DNA of 64,000 nt from Pseudomonas benzenivorans (GTDB taxonomy: Bacteria; Pseudomonadota; Gammaproteobacteria; Pseudomonadales; Pseudomonadaceae), in contig NZ_FNCT01000017.1 of assembly GCF_900100495.1 (NCBI RefSeq), forward strand, positions 1 through 64,000. The letters run 5' to 3'. Below are positions 1 through 8,723 of this stretch, piece by piece. A program made the position numbers and the translations under genes. The stretch's first letter is position 1, and each line of letters starts with the position of its first letter. The notes beneath the pieces were generated by a model. That model saw only the letters and a list, made by a program, of their open reading frames with translations. It was not told the origin of the DNA and searched no databases.

Positions 1-360
1 GCTGTCGTTGCCGATCACCGAGCCGTTGATCACGCTGTCTTCGGCGCCAGTGGCGCTGTCGTCGGCGGCGCTGAGGTCGGCCACCGGGTTGACGCTGAGG
101 CTCACGGTCTGGGTGCTGGACTCGCCGGAGGCGGCGTCGGTGACGGTGTAGGTGAAGCTGTCGGCGCCGTTGAAGTTGGCGTCCGGGGTGTAGCTGTAGC
201 TGCCGTCGGCGTTGAACACCAGGCTGCCGTTGCTGACGCCGGAGGCGAGGGCATAGCTCAGGGCGCCACCGGAGGTGGTGCTGTCATTGCCGATCACCGA
301 GCCGTTGATCACGCTGTCTTCGGCGCCACTGGCGCTGTCGTCGGCGGCGCCGAGGTCGGC
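1..360 (-). repeat. Start of tandem 279-bp (93-residue) VCBS-like repeats within the adhesin gene
   Basis: The segment starting at 1 (gctgtcgttgccgatcaccg) recurs at 280 with a single early mismatch, giving a 279-bp in-frame period. The encoded unit starts LGAADDSASGAEDSVINGSV and carries NADGSYSYTPDANFNGADSF. The array continues off the left edge; only about one and a quarter units are visible. Confidence 0.85.
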
Positions 361-1143
361 GGCCGCACCCACGACAATAGTCACGGTAGCGCCGTTGGAA
401 ACGCGCTCGCCATCGGTGACGGTGTAGCTGAAGTCGGCGGTACCGGTGAAGTTGGCGTTCGGGGTGAAGGTGACGGTGCCGTCGGCGTTGAGCACGGCGG
501 TGCCGCCGCTGCCGCTGGTGACGCTGGCGATGGTCAGCGGCGAGTTTTCCGGATCGCTGTCGTTGCCGGTCAGCTGGGCGGCGGTGAAGGTCACCGGGGT
601 GTCTTCGGTGGCGCTCAGGCTGTCGTCGACGGCAAGCGGGGCAGCGTTCGGGACGGGAAGAGAGTCTGCGAGGGCGCCCAGTTCTTCCTCGTTGGTGCTG
701 GAGGCGGAGTCCAGTCCTTGCGTTGCAAAGCCCAGGGTTGGATCCAGCTGCCCGGCCGTTTCATCCAGCAGCACGAAGCTGTGCCCGCCGCCCGCCGCGC
801 CGCCGGTGCCACCGGTAGCGCCAGGGCCGGCGGCGGTGGGTTCGAGTTCGGCGGTGGGGTCGAAGCCGGCGGCAATGGCCTGCTCCAGCTCGGAGGTCGG
901 CTCTTCGTCTGCTTGTGGGTGTTCAGCGGTTTCGTCGCGGTCGGCCTGCCAGTTGCTGTTTTGGCCAACTTCAATCAACTGGTCATTGGCCAATTGCAGG
1001 GTCACCGAACCGCCGAGCTCGGTCAGGATCTGCTCGCCCTGGAGCAGGCGCTCGCCTTCGAAAACTGGCCGTTTGAACCCCTCGAGGGAGACGGCGAATA
1101 CCTGACCAACAAGGCTCTTAACGATGGCGACGAAATTGCTCAT
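1..1143 (-). CDS. lapA: LapA-type giant adhesin, N-terminal part (runs off window)
   Basis: Open reading frame entering from the left edge, 381 codons visible, start ATG at 1143 behind a GGAG ribosome site. The start reads MSNFVAIVKSLVGQVFA, the N-terminal retention module typical of LapA/BapA adhesins. Residues 103-106 are TAAG, the site cut by the periplasmic protease LapG in P. fluorescens LapA; a Gly-rich linker follows. From about residue 170 come cadherin/VCBS-like repeats (motifs AVDDSLSATED, GNDS, FTPNANFTGTADFSYTVTDG), then a 93-residue repeat. Known role of the family: cell-surface adhesin exported by a type I system and held in the outer membrane until LapG cleavage, mediating biofilm attachment. 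The divergent lapE-lapB-lapC secretion genes support this. The C-terminal RTX/secretion part is outside the window, so total size is unknown. Confidence 0.88.
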   Translation of the reverse strand, partial: MSNFVAIVKSLVGQVFAVSLEGFKRPVFEGERLLQGEQILTELGGSVTLQLANDQLIEVGQNSNWQADRDETAEHPQADEEPTSELEQAIAAGFDPTAELEPTAAGPGATGGTGGAAGGGHSFVLLDETAGQLDPTLGFATQGLDSASSTNEEELGALADSLPVPNAAPLAVDDSLSATEDTPVTFTAAQLTGNDSDPENSPLTIASVTSGSGGTAVLNADGTVTFTPNANFTGTADFSYTVTDGERVSNGATVTIVVGAAADLGAADDSASGAEDSVINGSVIGNDSTTSGGALSYALASGVSNGSLVFNADGSYSYTPDANFNGADSFTYTVTDAASGESSTQTVSLSVNPVADLSAADDSATGAEDSVINGSVIGNDS

Positions 1144-1474
1144 GCCTAAGCTCCGGGCGCACGACGGCGCAATGTGATCCTTTGGGTATAACGCCATGGA
1201 TGTGGACGAGGACAAATTAATGGCGTTTTAATGGCGTCAATAAGTCGACTTATTTCTAGATGGAATTAGCTTAATGCCAGACTATTGACCGCTCAGCCGC
1301 GATCATAAACAATCCCCGCCGCTAATGTCACTTTGATATTGGTCACTTTATTTGCGTGATGCGCGTCACGTTAAATCGCGGCTTTATGACTGCTGTCGGC
1401 GCGTCTGCCGCGCGGCGATTAGCGCCCCGTTGACATGCAGCGTCAGCCCCAGCCTGAAAGGAATCCTCCAGATC
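1144..1474. other. Divergent lapA-lapE intergenic region (331 bp)
   Basis: Markedly AT-richer than the flanking genes and without a convincing gene. It must hold the promoters for the adhesin gene (leftward) and for lapEBC (rightward). It contains a perfect 16-bp palindrome (separate entry) and an inverted repeat CGTGA-N6-TCACG near 1356-1372. No clear sigma-70 promoter could be fixed by eye. Confidence 0.6.
1236..1254. promoter_or_regulatory. FleQ-box-like palindrome between lapA and lapE
   Basis: Positions 1239-1254 read AATAAGTCGACTTATT, a perfect 16-bp palindrome. The overlapping 14 bases 1236-1249, GTCAATAAGTCGAC, agree at 12 of 14 positions with the published FleQ consensus GTCaNTAAAtTGAC as I recall it. 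FleQ is the c-di-GMP-responsive regulator that controls lapA in P. putida and exopolysaccharide genes in P. aeruginosa. Functional assignment is inference from motif and location. Confidence 0.5.
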
Positions 1475-2821
1475 ATGCGTTTCCCAGCCGTTCTTCCCCT
1501 GGCCTTGGCGCTATCCCTGTCGGCACATGGACAAACCCTCAGCGAGGCCATGCAGAGCGCGCTCGACGCGCATCCGGAGATCCAGGCGGGCATCAATGCG
1601 CGGTTGTCCGTCGAGGAGCAGATGAAGGCGGCCAAGGGCGGCTATTTGCCGCAGGTCGATCTGCTCGCCGGCTACGGTCGGGAGGGCACCGACAGTCCCA
1701 GTACTCGCGGCGCCGATGGCCATGGCTACACCACCCTGAGTCGCGGCGAGTCGTCCCTGCGTCTGCAGCAGATGCTCTTCGACGGTTTTGCCACCAGCAG
1801 CGAGGTCGGCCGCCAGCGCGCCACCGTCAATGCGCGCGCCTATGAACTGCTGGGCACTTCCGAGCGCACCGCGCTGGATGTGGCGCAGGTCTACCTGGAG
1901 GTGCTCAAGCGCCAGGACCTGGTACGCCTGGCCGAGGACAATCTGCGCAGCCACGAGCGCATCTACGACCAGATCTCGTTGCGCAGCCAGCGCGGCGTGG
2001 GGCGCATGGCCGATCTGGATCAGGCCGAGGCCCGTCTGGCCCAGGCGCGCAACAACCTGATCACCGAACAGACCAACCTGGCCGATGCCCAGGTCAACTA
2101 CTTCAGTGTGGTCGGCCGCGAGGCCAGCGAGCTGAGCCTGCCGCAGGGGGCGCTCGGCGGCTTGCCGGCAAGCCTGCAGGCGGCACGTGAGGAAATGCTG
2201 GCGAACAACCCCTTCCTCAGCTCGGCCGAAGCCGACGTACAGGCCAGCGAACGGCAGTACGAGGCGGCCAAGTCGTCCTTCTACCCGCGCTTCGATGCCG
2301 AGCTGTCGCGCGGCGCGGACAACAACCTGGATGGCGATCCAGGCCACAGCAATGAATGGCAGGCGATGCTGCGCATGCGCTACAACCTGTTCGCCGGCGG
2401 CAGCAACAAGGCCGACCTGCAGTCCAAGGCGCACCAGGTCAACCAGGCCATGGACATCCGCAACAATGCCCTGCGCGTGCTGGCCGAAGACCTCGGCCTG
2501 GCCTGGAACGCCCTGGACAATGCCCGCCAGCAGCTGCCGATCGCCCAGCAGTACGTCGACTACAGCAGCCGGGTGCGCGAGTCCTATCAGAAGCAGTTCA
2601 CCCTCGGCGAGCGCAGCCTGCTCGATCTGCTCGACAGCGAGAACGAACTGTTCACTGCTGCCCGTCGGCTGGAAGAGGTGCGCTTCACCGAGCTGTTTAC
2701 TCAATATCGGATCAAGGCCACCATGGGCTCCCTGCTCAGGAGCCAGGGTGTGGTGGCGCCGATGGCCGCCGCGCCGCTGGACGTGGTCAAGGCCGAGGTG
2801 CAGCTGCCCGGCCTCAACTGA
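1475..2821 (+). CDS. lapE: TolC-family outer-membrane channel of the LapA type I secretion system
   Basis: 448 residues from ATG 1475, which has an AAAGGA ribosome site and opens a clean signal peptide (MRFPAVLPLALALSLSAHG, cleavage before Q). The frame is open further upstream to 1352, but that extension has no signal and no homology-like sequence. The body shows the TolC/AggA outer-membrane-efflux pattern: alternating long helical stretches rich in A, E, Q and R, with paired repeats (SEAMQSALDAHPEI and the later YNLFAGGSNKADLQSKAHQ). It would form the outer-membrane duct for adhesin export. It is first in the row lapE-lapB-lapC, 33 bp before lapB, and divergent from the adhesin gene. Confidence 0.87.
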   Translation: MRFPAVLPLALALSLSAHGQTLSEAMQSALDAHPEIQAGINARLSVEEQMKAAKGGYLPQVDLLAGYGREGTDSPSTRGADGHGYTTLSRGESSLRLQQMLFDGFATSSEVGRQRATVNARAYELLGTSERTALDVAQVYLEVLKRQDLVRLAEDNLRSHERIYDQISLRSQRGVGRMADLDQAEARLAQARNNLITEQTNLADAQVNYFSVVGREASELSLPQGALGGLPASLQAAREEMLANNPFLSSAEADVQASERQYEAAKSSFYPRFDAELSRGADNNLDGDPGHSNEWQAMLRMRYNLFAGGSNKADLQSKAHQVNQAMDIRNNALRVLAEDLGLAWNALDNARQQLPIAQQYVDYSSRVRESYQKQFTLGERSLLDLLDSENELFTAARRLEEVRFTELFTQYRIKATMGSLLRSQGVVAPMAAAPLDVVKAEVQLPGLN

Positions 2822-2854
2822 GTGCGGCTTTCCCCCTTGCAAGAGTGACCCTTC

Positions 2855-5011
2855 GTGGCAGTAGACCTGAGCCAGGCCCAGACCCGTAGCGATCCGCGCG
2901 ACCGCTACGATGATCCACTGCTCGACAGCCTGCTGTCGCTTTGCAGCGTGCACCAGAAGTCGGTCAGCCGGGCCATGCTCACCGCCGGCTTGCCGCTGCC
3001 GGAACAGCGCCTGACCGCCGAGCTGCTGCCGCGTGCCGCGGCCCGTGCCGGCTTGCAGGGGCGTTGGCTGCGCCGCGGGCTGCGGCAGATTCCGCCGTTG
3101 GCCATGCCGGCCCTGTTGCTGCTGCGCGAGGGGCGTAGTGCGCTGCTGCTCGGCTGGGACGAGCAGGGGCAGGCGCGCGTAATGCCCAGCGAGAGCGAAG
3201 GCGGCGAAGTACGGGTGAGCGCCGAGATACTGGCCGAGGACTACAGTGGCCAGGTGTTCTTCGCCCAGCCGCAGCACAAGTTCGATTTCAATCGCGGCGA
3301 ACTGATCCCGCGGGCCAACTCCTGGTTCCGCGACACGCTGAAGCGCTCGCGCTGGCTGTATATCGACGCCATCGCCGCCAGCCTGCTGATCAACCTGATC
3401 GGCCTGGCCACGCCGTTGTTCGTGATGAACGTCTACGACCGGGTGGTGCCCAACCAGGCCGTGGCGACCCTCTGGGTGCTGGCGATCGGCATCAGCGGGG
3501 CCTTCCTGTTCGACCTGCTGCTGAAGACCCTGCGCGGCCTGTGCCTGGACCTGGCGGGCAAAAAGACCGACCTGATCATCTCGGCGACGCTGTTCGAGCG
3601 CATCGTCGGCATGGCCATGAAGTTCCGCCCGGCGCGGGTCGGCAGCTTCGCCCAGAACATCCACGAGTTCCAGAACCTGCGCGACTTCCTCGCCTCGCTG
3701 ACCCTGGCCAGCGTGATCGATTTGCCGTTCACCCTGCTTATCCTGGCCGTGATCGCGATGATCGGCGGGCACCTGGTGTGGATCCCGCTGCTGGCCTTCC
3801 CGCTGGTCGCGCTGATCGGCTGGGCCCTGCAACGGCCACTGGCGCAGACCATGGAGCGCAGCATGGCGCTGGCCGCCGAGCGCCAGTCGAGCCTGATCGA
3901 AAGCTTGGCCGGGCTGGATGCGGTGAAGGTCAACAATGCCGAGAGCGAGCGCCAGTACCTGTGGGAGCAGACCATCGGCACCCTCAGCCGCCTGGAGCTG
4001 CGCGCACGCATGCTGTCCAGCCTGGCGATGAACGCGACCCTGCTGCTGCAACAACTGGCGGGGGTGGTGATGATCGTCCTCGGCGTCTACCAGATCATCG
4101 ACGGCAACCTCAGCATGGGCGGCCTGATCGCCTGCTACATGCTCAGCGGCCGGGCGCTGGGGCCGCTGACGCAGATGTCCGGGTTGCTCACCCGCTACCA
4201 GCAGGCGCGGGTCACCCTCGACTCGGTCAACCAGATGATGGAGCTGCCGCAGGAACGCCAGGAGGAAGAGCGTCCGCTCAAGCGCCATACGCTGCAGGGG
4301 GCGATCGAGTTCCGCCAATTGGAATTCCATTACCCGGACCAGCAGCAGGCCGCGTTGGAGAACATCAACCTGGTGGTCCGTCCGGGCGAGAAGATCGGCA
4401 TCATCGGCCGCAGCGGCTCGGGCAAGAGTTCCCTGGCCAAGCTGATCGTCGGCCTCTATCAGCCCGATGCCGGCAGCCTGCTGGTCGACGGCATCGACGT
4501 GCGCCAGCTGGACGTCAGCGACCTGCGCCACAACATCGGCTACGTGCCCCAGGACATCCAGCTGTTTTCCGGCACCCTGCGCGACAACCTGGTATCCGGG
4601 GCGCGCTACGTCGAGGACGAGCTGGTGCTGCAGGCCGCGGAACTGGCGGGGGTGCATGAATTCGTCCGGTTGCACCCGAAAGGCTACGAGTTGCAGGTCG
4701 GCGAGCGCGGGCAGAACCTCTCCGGCGGCCAGCGGCAGAACGTCGCCCTGGCCCGCGCGCTGTTACTCGATCCGCCGATCCTGCTGCTCGACGAGCCGAC
4801 CAGTTCCATGGACAACACCGGTGAGGAGCGGCTCAAGCAGCGCCTGGCCGCGGTGATCGGCAACAAGTCCCTGCTGCTGGTGACCCACCGCGCCTCGATG
4901 CTCAGCCTGGTCGACCGCCTGGTGATCGTCGATCGCGGCCAGATCATCGCCGACGGGCCCAAGGGGAGTGTGATGGAAGCGCTGAAGAAGGGGCAGATCA
5001 GTGTCGGCTAA
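2855..5011 (+). CDS. lapB: Type I secretion ABC transporter/permease for LapA
   Basis: 718 residues, GTG start at 2855. Order of parts: an N-terminal C39-peptidase-like domain (about 1-145) in which no catalytic Cys/His pair is evident, as in LapB/LssB exporters that do not cleave a leader; a six-helix membrane domain (about 155-430); then an ATPase domain with Walker A GRSGSGKS at 518-525, signature LSGGQ at 622-626 and Walker B ILLLDEP at 642-648. It would energise export of the adhesin across the inner membrane together with LapC and LapE. Its end overlaps the lapC start by 11 bp, consistent with coupled translation. Confidence 0.9.
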   Translation: MAVDLSQAQTRSDPRDRYDDPLLDSLLSLCSVHQKSVSRAMLTAGLPLPEQRLTAELLPRAAARAGLQGRWLRRGLRQIPPLAMPALLLLREGRSALLLGWDEQGQARVMPSESEGGEVRVSAEILAEDYSGQVFFAQPQHKFDFNRGELIPRANSWFRDTLKRSRWLYIDAIAASLLINLIGLATPLFVMNVYDRVVPNQAVATLWVLAIGISGAFLFDLLLKTLRGLCLDLAGKKTDLIISATLFERIVGMAMKFRPARVGSFAQNIHEFQNLRDFLASLTLASVIDLPFTLLILAVIAMIGGHLVWIPLLAFPLVALIGWALQRPLAQTMERSMALAAERQSSLIESLAGLDAVKVNNAESERQYLWEQTIGTLSRLELRARMLSSLAMNATLLLQQLAGVVMIVLGVYQIIDGNLSMGGLIACYMLSGRALGPLTQMSGLLTRYQQARVTLDSVNQMMELPQERQEEERPLKRHTLQGAIEFRQLEFHYPDQQQAALENINLVVRPGEKIGIIGRSGSGKSSLAKLIVGLYQPDAGSLLVDGIDVRQLDVSDLRHNIGYVPQDIQLFSGTLRDNLVSGARYVEDELVLQAAELAGVHEFVRLHPKGYELQVGERGQNLSGGQRQNVALARALLLDPPILLLDEPTSSMDNTGEERLKQRLAAVIGNKSLLLVTHRASMLSLVDRLVIVDRGQIIADGPKGSVMEALKKGQISVG

Positions 5012-6374
5012 GCAGCCAATCGATGGCCTGGGCAAGGCCGTGGCGGGGTATTTCGGCAGCCGCGCCGCGCTCGGCGACGAACCGTTGCCGGAAGTCGGCC
5101 GGGCGCTGATCGAGGACGCGCCCAGGGTGATCCGCCTGACCATCTGGGGACTGATCGCCTTCGTCGCCTTCTGCCTGCTCTGGGCGCATTTCGCTGTGGT
5201 CGACGAAGTGACCCGCGGCGACGGCAAGGCGATTCCTTCGTCGCGTCTGCAGAAGATCCAGAACCTCGAAGGCGGCATCGTCTCCGAACTGTTCGTCCGC
5301 GAGGGCCAGGTGGTGAATATCGGCGACCCGCTGCTGCGCCTGGACGATACGCGCTTCGCCTCCAACGTCGGCGAGACCGAGGCCGACCGCCTGGCCCTGC
5401 TGTTGCGCGTCGAGCGTCTGAGTGCCGAGGTGCAGGGCCGCGAGCTGCAGGTGGCCGACGAGGTGCGCGAGAAGGCGCCGCGGCAGGCGGAGAACGAGGA
5501 GCAGCTGTTCAACAGCCGGCGCCAGCAGTTGCAGGACGAGGTGGCGGGGTTGGAACAGCAACTGGTCCAGCGTCGTCAGGAACTGCGCGAGTTCGCCTCC
5601 AAGCAGGTGCAATTCCGCAACAGCCTCGGCCTGCTGCGCCAGGAAATCCAGATGTCCGAGCCGCTGGTGGCCGAGGGGGCGATCTCCCAAGTCGAGGTCC
5701 TGCGCCTGAAACGCGCCGAGGTGGAGAGCCGCGGCCAGCTGGAGGCCACGACCCTGGCCATGCCGCGGGCCGAGGCGGCGATCACCGAGGCCGAGCGCAA
5801 GATCGACGAGACCCGCGGGCGCTTTCGCAGCGAGGCCCTGGCCGAGCTGAACGAGGCGCGCACCGAACTGAGCAAGATCCAGTCCACCGGCAAGGCGCTG
5901 GAAGACCGGGTCAATCGCACCCTGGTCACCTCGCCGGTGCGCGGCATCGTCAAGCAGTTGCTGGTCAACACCATCGGCGGGGTGATCCAGCCGGGCAGCG
6001 ACCTGGTGGAGATCGTGCCGCTGGACGACAATCTGCTGGTCGAGGCGCGCATCCGCCCGCAGGACATCGCCTTCCTCCATCCGGGGCAGGAGGCGATGGT
6101 CAAGTTCACCGCCTACGACTACACCATCTACGGCGGACTCAAGGCCGAACTGGTGCAGATCGGCGCCGATACCGTCACCGACGACGACGGCAACAGCTTC
6201 TACGTGATCAAGCTGCGTACCGACCGCAGCCACCTCGGCAGCGTAGAGCAGCCGCTGCTGATCATACCCGGCATGGTCGCCTCGGTGGACATCATCACCG
6301 GCAAGAAGAGCGTGCTCAGCTACCTGCTCAAGCCGATCATCCGCGCCCGCGCCGAGGCGTTGCGCGAGCGATGA
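5001..6374 (+). CDS. lapC: HlyD-family periplasmic adaptor for LapA export
   Basis: 457 residues, GTG start at 5001 inside the end of lapB. A short cytoplasmic N-terminus is followed by one membrane helix (about residues 46-67). Then come a lipoyl-type half (VTRGDGKAIPSSRLQKIQNLEGG), a long coiled coil (about 120-310, heptad-like with many E, R, Q and L) and the second lipoyl/beta-barrel half (VTSPVRGIVKQLLVNTIGGVI, the HlyD signature region). It links the inner-membrane ATPase to the TolC-like channel. Last gene of the row; lapD and lapG are not in the window. Confidence 0.9.
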   Translation: MSAKQPIDGLGKAVAGYFGSRAALGDEPLPEVGRALIEDAPRVIRLTIWGLIAFVAFCLLWAHFAVVDEVTRGDGKAIPSSRLQKIQNLEGGIVSELFVREGQVVNIGDPLLRLDDTRFASNVGETEADRLALLLRVERLSAEVQGRELQVADEVREKAPRQAENEEQLFNSRRQQLQDEVAGLEQQLVQRRQELREFASKQVQFRNSLGLLRQEIQMSEPLVAEGAISQVEVLRLKRAEVESRGQLEATTLAMPRAEAAITEAERKIDETRGRFRSEALAELNEARTELSKIQSTGKALEDRVNRTLVTSPVRGIVKQLLVNTIGGVIQPGSDLVEIVPLDDNLLVEARIRPQDIAFLHPGQEAMVKFTAYDYTIYGGLKAELVQIGADTVTDDDGNSFYVIKLRTDRSHLGSVEQPLLIIPGMVASVDIITGKKSVLSYLLKPIIRARAEALRER

Positions 6375-6555
6375 GCACACCCGCGTAGGGTGCGCCGTGC
6401 GCACCAGATGCTAGTGGGCTCTCTGTAGACGCGGCGGGGACGCCCAGTCCTTGGCCGCGATTGGGATTTCGCGGGCGTGGCCCGCTCCTACGATTAGCCG
6501 GTGTGCTTGCCGTCAGCGAGTAGGGCGGGTGCAACCCGCCGTTGGCTTGTTGCCC
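6375..6555. repeat. REP-like palindromes between convergent lapC and mmsB
   Basis: Holds a common Pseudomonas intergenic motif (gtagggtgcgccgtgcgcacc, 6386-6406) and a perfect 7-bp hairpin GGCGGGT-gca-ACCCGCC at 6524-6540. The hairpin could stop transcription from either side, although no T-run follows it. Confidence 0.5.
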
Positions 6556-7440
6556 CTACTCGACAAACAACTGCTGCACTACCGAGAAATCCTGCTGGCC
6601 CTTGCCCTGCTTGAGCAGCAGGCGGTAGATCTGCAGGGCCAGGGCGCCCATCGGCGTGCTGCTGGCGGTGACCTGCGCCGCCTCCTGGGCCAGGCCGAGG
6701 TCCTTGGCCATCAGCTCGGCCATGAATCCCCCCGTATAGCCCTTGGACGCCGGCGCATTCTCCATCACCCCCGGCCAGGGGTTGTATTTCTCCAGGGTCC
6801 AGTTGCCGCCGGAACTCTGTCGCATGATCTCGGCCAGCACCGCCGGCTCCAGGCCGTTGGCCACGCCCAGGGCCATGGCCTCGGCGGTGGCGATCATCTG
6901 CACCGCCAGCACCTGGTTGTTGCACACCTTGGCCACCTGGCCGGCGCCGTCCGGGCCGGCGTGGAAGATGTTCTTGCCCATGGCGGCGAAGATCGATCGG
7001 GCTTTTTCCAGGGTGGCCGCCTCACCGCCGATCATGAAGGTCAGGGTGCCGGCCGCGGCGCCGGCGGTACCGCCGGAGACCGGCGCATCGAGCATCCCCA
7101 GGCCGCGCGCGGCGGCGGCCTGGTGCACCTTGCGCGCGGATTCCGGGGCGATGGTCGAGCATTCCAGCACCAGGGTGCCGGGTGCGAGCCTGGCGAACAG
7201 ACCGTTGTCGCCCAGGTACAGGCCTTCGACATGGCGGCTGGCCGGCAGCATGCTGATCACCACGTCCGTGCCCTGCACGGCCTCGGCGGCGCTGCCGGCC
7301 GCCTGTGCGCCGTCCTTGGCCAGTTCCGCGACCGCCGCCGGCACCAGGTCGAAGACCTTGAGGGCGAAGCCGGCCTTGAGCAGGTTGCGGGCCATCGGCA
7401 GGCCCATGTGGCCGAGGCCGATAAAGGCTATCTGGGTCAT
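6556..7440 (-). CDS. mmsB: 3-hydroxyisobutyrate dehydrogenase
   Basis: 294 residues from ATG 7440 (MTQIAFIGLGHMGLPMARN). Converts 3-hydroxyisobutyrate to methylmalonate semialdehyde with NAD in valine breakdown. Seen: Rossmann motif GLGHMG at 8-13, the substrate-binding signature DAPVSGG at 118-124, and the catalytic lysine K171 in GQVAKVCNNQ. Length is typical for the family. Last gene of a minus-strand row whose other members act on branched acyl-CoA. The frame extends upstream of 7440, but that part has no family resemblance. P. aeruginosa carries a paralogous mmsAB pair elsewhere, so the symbol denotes function rather than certain orthology. Confidence 0.88.
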   Translation of the reverse strand: MTQIAFIGLGHMGLPMARNLLKAGFALKVFDLVPAAVAELAKDGAQAAGSAAEAVQGTDVVISMLPASRHVEGLYLGDNGLFARLAPGTLVLECSTIAPESARKVHQAAAARGLGMLDAPVSGGTAGAAAGTLTFMIGGEAATLEKARSIFAAMGKNIFHAGPDGAGQVAKVCNNQVLAVQMIATAEAMALGVANGLEPAVLAEIMRQSSGGNWTLEKYNPWPGVMENAPASKGYTGGFMAELMAKDLGLAQEAAQVTASSTPMGALALQIYRLLLKQGKGQQDFSVVQQLFVE

Positions 7441-7534
7441 TGTCGTTCTCCTCGTAGGGTGCGCTGTGCGCACCGGGCCTTCGGTTACTGGTGCGCGCGG
7501 CCTAGGCGGCCCCGCCCACCCTACGTTTGTGCAT

Positions 7535-8638
7535 TCACAGATCCGCCAGCGGGTGCTCGCCTTCCCAGGTCGCGTCGAAATGCGCTTCTATCACTTCCTC
7601 GGGAATGCTCGCCACATCTGGCCAGTGCCAGCGCGGTGCCTGGTCCTTGTCGATCAGCCGGGCGCGCACGCCTTCGGGCAGTTCCGGGTGGCGGCAGCAG
7701 TTCAGGCTCATGGCGTATTCCATCTGGAACACCTGCGCCAATGACAGCTGCCTGGCGCGGGCGATCTGCTGCCAGACCAGGTGCGCGGTCAGTGGGCAGC
7801 CGCCGGCCAGGGTCTTGGCGGCGCGCGCCAGCAGCAGGTCGCTGTCGCCGTGCAGCGTGCTCAGGGCGCGCCAGGCGGAGGGCAGGTCGGCCTGGTCGAG
7901 CAGTTCGTCGAGGCGTTCGCGGCGGGGCAGCCATTGGGCTTCCGGCAGTTCGGCGCGGGCTTCATGCTCCAAGGCCTTGAGCAGGCTGTGCAGTTGCCGG
8001 TGCGGCTGCTCCTGCCAGTTCAGCTGCACCAGGCCATCGAGCAGGGCGTCCTGCTGGCTGTCGAGCAGGAAGCGGTCGGCCAGGCCGAGGTCCAGCGCAT
8101 CACGGGCGTTGATGCCGCTGGCGGTGAGGCCGAGGAACAGGCCGAGCTTGCCGGGCAGGCGGGCAAGGAACCAGCTGGCGCCGACATCCGGGTACAGGCC
8201 GATATTGATTTCCGGCATGCCCAGGCGGCTCGACGGGGTGACGATGCGCACCCCGGCGCCCTGCATCAGGCCCATGCCGCCGCCCAGCACATGGCCGTGG
8301 GCCCAGCACAGCAGGGGCTTTGGATAGCAGTGGATGCGGTGGTCGAGGCGGTATTCGTCGGCGAAGAAGCGCCGTGCCAGGGGCGGCACCTCGCCGGGGT
8401 GGGCGCGGCACTGCTGCGCCAGTTGCACCACGTCGCCACCGGCGCAGAAGGCTTTCGGCCCGTTGCCGCGCAGCACCACGCAGGCGATCGCCGGATCATT
8501 CGCCCAGGCCGCGAGCTTGCCGTTCAGCGCCTCGATCATCGGCAGGGACAGGGCGTTCAGGCTCTTCTCGGCGTCCAGGCTGGCGACGCCGATGTGAAAG
8601 CCATGCAGGCTGGGGCGTTCTTCGAAAATCACGTTCAT
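7535..8638 (-). CDS. 3-hydroxyisobutyryl-CoA hydrolase (crotonase superfamily)
   Basis: 367 residues, start ATG 8638. Crotonase fold: oxyanion-hole segments around KAFCAGGDVVQL (about 60-75) and HGHVLGGGMGLMQGA (about 118-132), followed by TPSSRLGMPEINIGLYPDVGAS. The extended C-terminal half (LLDQADLPSAWRALSTLHGDSDLLLARAAKTLAGGCPLTAHLVW) distinguishes 3-hydroxyisobutyryl-CoA hydrolases from ordinary hydratases of about 260 residues. It releases free 3-hydroxyisobutyrate, the substrate of the downstream MmsB. An alternative, less likely reading is an enoyl-CoA hydratase/isomerase of other specificity. Confidence 0.85.
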   Translation of the reverse strand: MNVIFEERPSLHGFHIGVASLDAEKSLNALSLPMIEALNGKLAAWANDPAIACVVLRGNGPKAFCAGGDVVQLAQQCRAHPGEVPPLARRFFADEYRLDHRIHCYPKPLLCWAHGHVLGGGMGLMQGAGVRIVTPSSRLGMPEINIGLYPDVGASWFLARLPGKLGLFLGLTASGINARDALDLGLADRFLLDSQQDALLDGLVQLNWQEQPHRQLHSLLKALEHEARAELPEAQWLPRRERLDELLDQADLPSAWRALSTLHGDSDLLLARAAKTLAGGCPLTAHLVWQQIARARQLSLAQVFQMEYAMSLNCCRHPELPEGVRARLIDKDQAPRWHWPDVASIPEEVIEAHFDATWEGEHPLADL

Positions 8639-8654
8639 CTTGGTTCCCGTCCTC

Positions 8655-8718
8655 GGGTGGATGTCGCTCTATCCATCCACCGTATTGTTTCGGTGGATGT
8701 AGAAAGCGACATCCACCC
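8655..8718. repeat. Nested inverted repeat between hydrolase and hydratase genes
   Basis: Outer arms GGGTGGATGTCGCT (8655-8668) and AGCGACATCCACCC (8705-8718) are perfectly complementary. Inner arms ATCCACCG (8675-8682) and CGGTGGAT (8691-8698) also pair. It is a REP-like element inside the operon and may form a stable mRNA hairpin. Confidence 0.7.
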
Positions 8719-8723
8719 TACGG

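Noticed and set aside
1-360. Tandem repeats as mobile element or satellite
   Set aside because: They are in frame and encode VCBS-like adhesin repeats.
1511-4675. 1054-codon open frame on the minus strand opposite lapE/lapB
   Set aside because: Composition is the typical antisense shadow of GC-rich genes (runs of H, Q, A, R), no domain, and both opposite genes have clear motifs.
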